64,000 bases of DNA from Eutreptiella sp. 'Long Island Sound 2002'. Taxonomy: Eukaryota; Euglenozoa; Euglenophyceae; Eutreptiales; Eutreptiaceae. The notes beneath the pieces were generated by a model, which saw only the letters and a list, made by a program, of their open reading frames with translations, searched no databases and was not told the DNA's origin. The stretch covers positions 32,912,397 through 32,976,396 of the forward strand of contig OZ038401.1 of assembly GCA_964036045.1 (NCBI GenBank), given 5' to 3'. Positions 57,105 through 64,000 of this stretch are shown piece after piece. Each line of letters starts with the position of its first letter. The stretch's first letter is position 1. Made by a program: the position numbers and the translations under genes.

Positions 57105-59708
57105 TCAGCAAAGCAGCTGCTTAATGTGCTTTTCTTGTTGCCTACAAAGCATGCATCGCACGCTGCTCTTGTTAACAGTGCAGAGGTGGGTAGGCCTCAT
57201 CCCCCCACCGTGGAGCACTGCACATAGGAGTGGGCAGTGACCGCCGTTAGCAAATGCTGTGAGCAGTGTGGTGAGCAGCAGTATACTGAATCCGTCCAGG
57301 AGACTCACCAGTGCATGGGGAAGTTGCTCCAGTGATGTGGCTTCCGAAGATGAGCGTCCAACCAGCGCAGTGAGTTCGTGGAAGTTCGGGGTTTGACCTG
57401 CTGCATCATCGGTGGGAAGACTTCGTCGGGTTCTTTGGAGTCGGTGCATGTGAGCGATGAAGTCTACCCTGTCTTCTGGTTGGTCAGTGTCCAGTTCCAT
57501 GCCTTTCTTGAGGTGCTCGTAGTCCAATTGGATTCCTGGACGCCCGCTGTACAGCTCTTTAGCCTGACGCAACATTTCTTCCTGGAATTCCTCTTTGTCC
57601 TGGGGAAAATACTTGCCATCGGCACCGATCTGGTCCACGACCTGTAATTTATTCTTTTTTAACTTGATGGCATGTGTTGTTGCTGACGTGATGGATACCC
57701 CTTGCAGTTTCTCCAGTGGGATGTGCAGCTTGGATGCCATGGCCTTGTTGTTTCGATTCTCCCAACACTGAGCAACTGCTACCGAACTTCTTCCATTGTG
57801 AGCTTGTAGTGCAGCTGCCATGGCTTTGGCATCTGCCGCTGTGAGGGAGAGGTGGGATTTTCTGCGGGGAATAACTCCATCCATCACCAGGAAGTACATG
57901 TGCATGACCGCTGTGGGGGACCATTCGGTGATGTTGGCCCATGCAAATAGGAGTGAGCAGATGTTCGCTATCTCCTGAAATTCTTGTGGGTTCAAGTGCC
58001 GGAAATCATACCTGCGCTGAGATGGGTCTGTAGGTTTCATCTGCTCGCTGTCCACCACCAGAAAGTATTGCTGCACTCGGTGGGAGCTGAGGCCTGGCAG
58101 CTGTTCTCTCCTGCACGCTACACATGGGGTACTGTTGTGAATGAACATCCAATCAATTTCTTTCTCTAAGAGTCCTCTCTTGGTCAGCACTTGATTGGTG
58201 GGGTGACCTGTAGCGTATGGACAGCTGAATTCTTTCCATTCTTTGGAAAGCGTTCTCTTCAGCCAACCGCGCTTGCTGCGCATGACATCGTCATTCAAGT
58301 CTCCCTGTACAAAAGTGATTGTTGCTTTTGCTTTGATGAGGAAGGACGCCACAGCTTTGCTGTGTTCTTCTCTGCTGGTTGGGTTTATGCCGGGAGGGAA
58401 GTGGATTGATGCTACCGCTATGGAGGTCGGTAATCCTGGGTTAATGAGGACGCAGAGGGAGTGCTTTCGGACATCTGTCTTCCATTTCTTTTTCGACAGC
58501 CGTCTTGAGTGCACTAGGACAGCCATGCCTCCGCCTTTGTATGGGTCTGAGGCCACGTGTTGATATGGAAGTCCATTGAGCCAGCCTTCGGGCATGAGGG
58601 CCCATGTTTCTTGTAGACAGACGATGTCGGGCATCCCGAGGATCAGGTAGCAGTACAGCTGATGTAGCTTTTTCTCAAGGCTTCCGCGGTTGATGCCCAT
58701 GATGTGCAGGTCCACCCACTCCGGGGCGATTGGATTGACTGCAGGTGGTATCGTGGTGCTGTACTCTTGGTGCATCTGTGCGTACGCACGTTGAATGTGC
58801 GGGTGGACATCATTTGGAAGTGAGGGTTGGCATGGCCACATTCTGCTGTCTTTGATCGGAAAGACTCCTTCAAGCTTGAATGTTCCCAAGTGTATCATGC
58901 TGCGCGTTGCCATGTCAGCTGATATACTTTCTTGCTTGGGAAGGTGCCAGCAGGCACTGATGCGGGGGTGGTTCTGTTGAGGAGAGGTGGTCAGGTGCAG
59001 CTTCATGTGGTAACCTGACAGTTTACCACATTGACGACATTCTGGTCCGTCCGACCATGAAATTGTGTCCTTTGGGTCATAATCTTGGGCGCTGATCATG
59101 ATGTATCTGCCGTAAGATTGGAATTGTTGCACGCGGGATTTCTCCCGGAAAAGTTGGACATCTGGTGGGATGATTGTCCGGCACCAGAGGAGCAGGACAT
59201 AGTCACAGGACACTATTGGGTAGGACGGGGTGAAGGTCTTGTTGTACTGGCTTTCTGATTCCATGTATGCCTGAAGCCATGCATGGATGATTCGGGACTG
59301 ACGGAGCACCACTGCTGAGGGTACTCCTGCTAGATTGGGGATTCTTGTGATGCGATACAGTAGCTGGACTGCTGCTTCTTCTGCTGGGGTTGCTTGGTGG
59401 CAGGGTATGCCATATAGTGCCGGGTTGGGACAGCTGCATGAGGCTGTTGCTTCATGAGGAGCCGGGGTTCCACATCGTGTGCACACATAGAGCAGGGCTA
59501 TGTGTCGTTGGGTTGCTCTGGTGACTTGTGGTTTTGGTTGGAGGGGGTCCTGATTGAGGTCTGTTGTGCACTTGGTGGACCAGTTGTGTAGGTCTTTCAG
59601 GGTCGCATCAGCGGTTCTCCTGTTGAGTAGTCTGTGGGGTAGCAGTTTGTCGGTGTAGCGTATGGTGAGGGCAGAGCACGATGTGGATTTGGGGAGGGCA
59701 AGGGGGAT
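57105..59708 (-). pseudogene. Endonuclease half of the retroelement (EEP/AP-endonuclease fold)
   Basis: Residues are numbered from 59486. A C-x2-C-x6-H-x3-H motif (150-164) precedes the endonuclease (about 258-478). Its blocks match the exonuclease-endonuclease-phosphatase family of LINE elements: Asn266 in NRGSL, LQETW (291-295), GDLNDD (395-400), EIDWMF (443-448) and SSHR (467-470). In the last block the usual Asp of SDH is replaced by Ser, which would weaken or abolish cleavage. The frame is open upstream of 59486 to a TGA at 59709, so the GTG at 59486 is not a true start. The C-terminal 250 residues are Leu/Lys-rich linker ending inside the expected polymerase N-terminus. Confidence 0.75.
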
Positions 59709-60599
59709 TCATTTCTTTTCCCGCGTCACCCCCGGTGCCGCCGGGATGGAGGCACTGGACGCAGTGATTTGTGCCGGAGGCAGATCTTCCCTTCGCGGCG
59801 TGGACGAGCGTGCCGCCTGGTTTTGCGGCTGTGGGGAACTGGTACCGGGCGTTCCTGCTGTCAGTTGTTGTTGACCCGGCACTGGATGTGCCATAGGATG
59901 GATGCCCCCGTAGAGATGTGGTTGGTAGGCTGGGAATGGTGGTGGCATGGGGGGCATGGGTGGGTGAGGAGGGGGGTACCATGGATACATGGGGCTCTGT
60001 GCAGGGTATGGGCTGTATTGATGCCCTGGTGCTGCTCCTGGCATTGCTGCACATGGGGCGGACAGCGGAGGCGGGAGTGGAGGAGGGGCCGCTGGAGTTT
60101 GTGCAGGTGTGTCTGCTGATCCTGTCTTCCTCCTTTTCGCTGGGTTGGGAGGCTCATATGCTTCTCCTTTCTCATTCTTTGACCTCACACCGACATATTT
60201 GTTGCTGCCAATGTGCAGCCATATCTTCTCTTTGCCTTGTGCTAAGGCGTTCCATGTGTGGGGATTCACATTGTTGATGAACCAAAACCCACGATTGACG
60301 GCTGCCGGTTGCAGTCCTATGTTGTTGCCAAAGTGCTTCTCAATCTCATTCTCGAGGTCTTTGTATGACGCATCTTTGGTTTGTGTGATCATCAGTGTGA
60401 CTCCTTGTCCTTGATGTGGAGGATACTGCGGTGGCTGTTGCATGAGTGGTTGCGGGGGCTGATTCATCGGGGGGAAGGGTAGCAGGGAGGTGCTGGGGGC
60501 CATGGGTTGCATCTGCGGCACACTTGTTCTTTGAGGGGGATTCTGTTGATATTGTTGATACTGCTGGGTTGGCATCGGGGTTGGGGTCTGCGGCGGGTA

Positions 60600-61664
60600 C
60601 AGGGGGGGGGGGAAATTTTAAGAGGTTTTTTTTTTTTTGACTGACTCCAGAAGTTCAAAGAGTACTCAAGACTGTGCTTGGGAAAGTGGGCGTCTCCAGC
60701 ATATGATACAGTGGATCCCCGCAAAGCGGGGCACATGGCAAAGACCCAGAGTTCACATGCGTATAACAGAGGGCTCTCTGTTGCGGTAGGCAAAACCGCC
60801 ACGCCATATGGCAATATGGCGATATGGCAATATGGCCATATGGAAAAGTTTTAAGAGGTTTTTTTTTCGGATGACCAAAATTAAGGGGGTAAAAAATTGG
60901 TATTGCTCCTTAGAAATGAAGGAAAAATTTGGTATGCGGCCCCTTGCTGCTACTTCCTAGTGGATGTTCATTGTGGATTCCGGCTGGGCTCTGGATGGTT
61001 GCTGTTATTTCCTGGTGGGCTGTGGATGGTTACTGATATTTCCTGGTGGGCTGTGGATGGTTGCTGTTATTTCCTGGTGGGCTCTGGATGGTTGCTGTTA
61101 TTTCCATGTCTGCGTGGGGACATGGCAAACAGGTGTACCAGTGCTGGACCACTCGAAGGCCAGTTGCAGATCACTTGCCAATTGCTCAGCCTGCTAGATG
61201 TACACCAACGTCCGAGGCAGTGCGGACCTACAGAGAACACAGTGTCAATCGACACCGCGTCTCATCTCTATGTTACCTTCCCTCCCAGGTGCAGGTGCAG
61301 GCACAGTGCAGGCAGGGGGGCATAAATACGACGTTCAGGTGACGTTCAGATGACATGCAGATGTGCAGACATAAAAAAGGCCAAAAAAAGCGAAGCAAAA
61401 AATATACCCTAAGCTGGGTTTCAACCCAGGACCATTAGACCCAGAACCTAGCGCAACTACCAACTAAGCTACATCACGATCTGGCAGAACTGTAACATCA
61501 GAGTGTGCATGTCATAGTGGAAAAAAAAAAGGTGTCGTTATGGCACCCCCTGACTCAATATGGCACAAAGAATCCTTAAAATTCAAGGAAATATTTGGTA
61601 CGAGGGAGGGCTTCGAAATTTGTCCAAACAACTTTTCCCCGCGCCCAAATTTTTCCCCCCCTTG
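60600..61664. mobile_element. Terminal-inverted-repeat element with tRNA-like core, copy B (1,065 bp), inside the retroelement
   Basis: Ends CAGGGGGGGGGGGAAATTTT (left) and, reverse-complemented, CAAGGGGGGGAAAAATTTGG (right; one change from CAG), with TA at 60598-60599 and 61665-61666. Removing the element and one TA rejoins the host frame exactly. It matches copy A over its length, with a fourth unit of the internal ~31-bp repeat and an extra 200-bp insertion near the left end. The tRNA-like A box is at 61471-61460 and the B box at 61427-61416 (minus). Confidence 0.85.
60639..60848 (-). mobile_element. SINE-like poly-A insertion nested in element copy B
   Basis: Absent from copy A. The sequence GGAAA..TTTTAAGAGG plus a T run is present on both sides (60611-60638 and 60842-60867), a target duplication of about 24 bp. 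On the minus strand the insert ends in a run of A. It carries five or more ATATGGC units at 60812-60842. A minus frame (ending EYSLNFWSQ) crosses it. No polymerase III boxes were seen, so it may be a retroposed transcript fragment. Confidence 0.6.
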
Positions 61665-63504
61665 TAGTGGGTGGCAGTTGTAAGGGACTGCGTTGGTTGT
61701 GGGGCCGTTGTGACTGAGTGATGGGGATTTTCTTCCTCTGGGACCATCCACTGGTTTAGCCATTCTGGAGTTTGTACGTTCACTGTGGCACCCAGATTCT
61801 CCAGTTCAGTCTGCACGGTGTCAAAATCAGCGGTATGAGTGGTTGTTGCAAGGTTCCGTATTACGGCATTCCACCACTGGGCAGCGGTTTGAACGGACAC
61901 TAGACTCAGTTTGGTGTTCTCTTCTGTATAAAAGGTGAATGCCAGCATTGTCGCTGACATGGTCCAATCGGCATCCTGCGGGATGGACTGCCACATTTTC
62001 TTTAATTCACTTATTCTTTTGCCTGTTTCAGGAGAAGTGCCGGCATTGCGTCCCTGCATGTATCTCAACCAAACCTGCAGCGCTTGTGTTACCGCTGGGA
62101 TGTCAGCAGATCAGGCGCACATGTGGGCCTTGAGTATGGCCCCAAGTTGTTTGCACTTTTGTGTTTTCTGGAAAAAGTTGAGAATTTTCGCGGCCGCTTT
62201 GACTGTCAGCAGTCGCATGTACAACCGGCGCGAAGCAACATCACATTCGCTGTCATCCAGTGCACATTTCTCTTGTACTTTGGCAATGATTTCCTCGAAG
62301 TTGGCGTAGGTGTCGTGAGATGCTGCTTGTAGTGGGGGAAAAAGTCCAGGCATTCCTTGATCTTGGGGTGGGAGGCTTGGATGATTTCTGGGCACATAAG
62401 GTCGACTGGCAGTATTGAATGTGAATCTGTTCTGATCAGTGGGATGCCTCTTGGGGGGCCCGGTATCCTTTGGGCCTGTGGGGATCATCAGGTCTGCTGG
62501 GATTGATGGGATTGTGGGGGGCCTGATGGCCGCAGTATTGCGATTCTTTGCCGCTGGGGATGCGTTTAATTGTGCATCCACATTGATGATGGGCAGACGA
62601 GGGTTTCTGCGGGGGGATTGAACATGGGAAGGGGATTGCACGCCGGGGGATTGAGCACGCTGTTGCGAGTTGGCACGGTTTCCTCTGGGTTGGGGGGTAC
62701 CTGGCTTTAGAGAGCGCAGCGTGGTGGTGATGCTCGCCCTCAGTGATTGATCAGACATGGCTTGTTTCTGTGGTTTGCCATCGATGAAATCTGGGATCCA
62801 TGGTGGCAGCTTCTGTTGAAAGGTGGCCCATGCTGCGTACAGGGCTGCCCAGTAGTACAGCCAGAAGGTGGTTTCGGTGAGTTGTCTGTCACCTTCTAGC
62901 AGCCTGCCATCAGCCTCCATCAGTCGCCGGAAATTGTGGGGGTCGTCATTGATGAGCTTGTCAACTTTTTCTTTGGCATTCTCTGTCTGCAAATAGTGGG
63001 ACATCCTGTCGAGGATGTCACACTATTCATCGTTTGTCGCACACTTGAGCCATTCTTGCACCTGCATCGTCAGGTCTTTGACGGTGAGCCATAGGTAATC
63101 TGGGACCTCGGCAGCAAGAAGGGCCATGTCTTCTTCGGAGATTGATGCACGCATCAGGGAGGCAAACATTCCAAAGCACGTTGCAAGGCTGTTGGTCATT
63201 GACACTTCGGATACTTCAACCTTGGATGGCCAGCGCGTTACTACTACTTTCAGGTCCCCATCGGAATGGTAGATTCTGGTGAAGTATCCCACCACCGCAG
63301 CCGAGCACCACTGTCAAATGAACAAATCAATGGAGCATAATGGAGCACAGAAGCAAAGAAATGCACTGTGGTCGATGGTGAGGCAAAATCACAGGGAGCG
63401 GCATTCACAAGCGCCACCGGCTTGTCCCCTATCGGCCCGGGTGATGGTCGCCCGTTGCGATTGTTGGGATGGCTGAGAGGGACCTCTGAAATGGCGTCTG
63501 ATCT

Positions 63505-63545
63505 GCGCACACGCACACACGCGCACACGCACACACGCACACACA
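63505..63545. repeat. (CACACG)n-type microsatellite
   Basis: Alternating CACACG and CACG units over 40 bp. Confidence 0.9.
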
Positions 63546-63665
63546 ATTTGCAAAGCACAGCACAAAGCGTTGTTGACTGAGTGAAAATCCTTGCAGTTGG
63601 TCATCAAACAGGCATGTTCGACGCCAATGGGCACCTTTCTGCGCAGCGGATAGACGGGCAGGGTC

Positions 63666-63698
63666 ACGCACGCACGCACGCACGCACGCACGCATGCA

Positions 63699-63750
<52 letters not shown>
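63666..63750. repeat. (ACGC)n then (AC)n compound microsatellite
   Basis: About 13 ACGC units with one CATG interruption, then about 16 AC units. Confidence 0.95.
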
Positions 63751-63753
<3 letters not shown>

Positions 63754-64000
63754 AACATGGCAAGACCCCCAAGGTCGGACGCCCAGTGAGGTGAGCCTCC
63801 ACCTTCCCCACAAATCCAGACACCGCAGTCAGGTTCGCTGAGACCAGTCAGGCATCAGGAGGATGAAATCGTTGGCAGAAAAGTGACTGAAGCCACCCGT
63901 CATCTTGAGGCCACACACACGCGCACGCGTGCTCACATTTAGCAAGCAAGCAGAACAACAAAGCGGGTGTTTTGCTTCGGCCTGACAAGAGCCCACTGGC

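Larger units (their letters stand above)
57105..63313 (-). mobile_element. Decayed non-LTR-type retroelement (gag-like plus endonuclease), no reverse transcriptase core
   Basis: After removal of the inserted 1,065-bp element and one TA, a single reading frame of about 1,714 codons runs from 63313 to the stop at 57105. It is interrupted by TAG at 63023, TGA at 62111 and TGA at 59709. It encodes a gag-like half and an apurinic/apyrimidinic-type endonuclease, then a segment resembling the approach to a reverse transcriptase (LLTTLLTAFANGG) before it stops. No polymerase motifs follow, so the 3' part has been lost. The 5' end is unclear; a TGA at 63314 precedes the frame. Confidence 0.75.
59709..63313 (-). 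pseudogene. Gag-like (ORF1) half of the retroelement
   Basis: Same frame as the endonuclease half. Four open segments (63313-63026, 63022-62114, 62110-61665, 60599-59712) are separated by TAG, TGA and the inserted element. The first half is helical and Trp-rich (TFWLYYWAALYAAWATFQQK, MWQSIPQDADW), resembling a capsid-like region. The last part is Pro/Gln-rich around a small globular stretch (LENEIEKHFGNNIGL, GKEKIWLHIGSN). A basic KRRK motif lies near 60150. No zinc knuckle is seen. Assignment to gag rests on position and composition. Confidence 0.6.
63314..64000. other. Right edge of window: flank of the retroelement, microsatellite-rich
   Basis: No gene recognised. It holds a CACACG-type tract, a long ACGC/AC tract and unique sequence to the end. 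Confidence 0.5.

Noticed and set aside
57105-59486. Retroelement protein starting at 59486
   Set aside because: The codon there is GTG and the frame is open for 74 more codons up to a TGA at 59709, in frame with the gag-like half.

Overview
This window is nuclear DNA of a eukaryote, most likely a unicellular flagellated protist or alga. The coding exons found carry GT-AG introns, the introns are long (0.98, 1.8, 3.6 and 5.7 kb), gene density is very low, and simple, satellite and transposon-derived repeats are abundant. TTAGGG-type repeats occur internally at 40.2 kb. An RIIa/DPY-30 docking domain fused to an inosine triphosphatase points to a lineage with cilia or flagella. I cannot name the species. 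All confident coding features lie on the minus strand.

Layout. (1) 3.8-6.3 kb: a two-exon gene for an RIIa/DPY-30-ITPase (Ham1) fusion. Its short last exon was found by matching splice signals and reading frame. (2) 11.0-13.1 kb: a two-exon membrane-anchored short-chain dehydrogenase/reductase. (3) 23-32 kb and 47.5 kb: copies of an unnamed small-protein family, one intact and others decayed, among dispersed hairpin repeats, tandem 11-bp GCAC[A/T]GCGYGC motifs, a 33-bp minisatellite with a 153-bp higher-order period, and paired direct repeats. (4) 38.1-48.5 kb: a CAMK-like protein kinase split over three exons across 10.4 kb. Its introns carry satellites with poly-C in each unit, internal telomeric repeats, a 26-nt G run and an 18-bp tandem repeat. 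(5) 49-55 kb: fragments of retroelements (an RNase H-like piece, a possible gag start) and the first copy of an 801-bp element with terminal inverted repeats. (6) 57.1-63.3 kb: a decayed non-LTR-type retroelement. Its coding region is a single frame of about 1,700 codons (gag-like half plus apurinic-type endonuclease) broken by three stop codons and by a second, 1,065-bp copy of the terminal-inverted-repeat element, which itself holds a SINE-like insertion. No reverse transcriptase core is present.

The most unusual object is the terminal-inverted-repeat element family. Two copies have poly-G termini (CAGGGG..AAATTT), TA target duplications and an internal tRNA-like A box/B box segment. Deleting copy B plus one TA restores the retroelement frame exactly, which fixes its ends. 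The rest of the window is mostly non-coding, with about 30 poly-C/poly-G runs. The three host genes look unrelated (nucleotide-pool cleansing, oxidoreduction, signalling); nothing suggests an operon or shared pathway.
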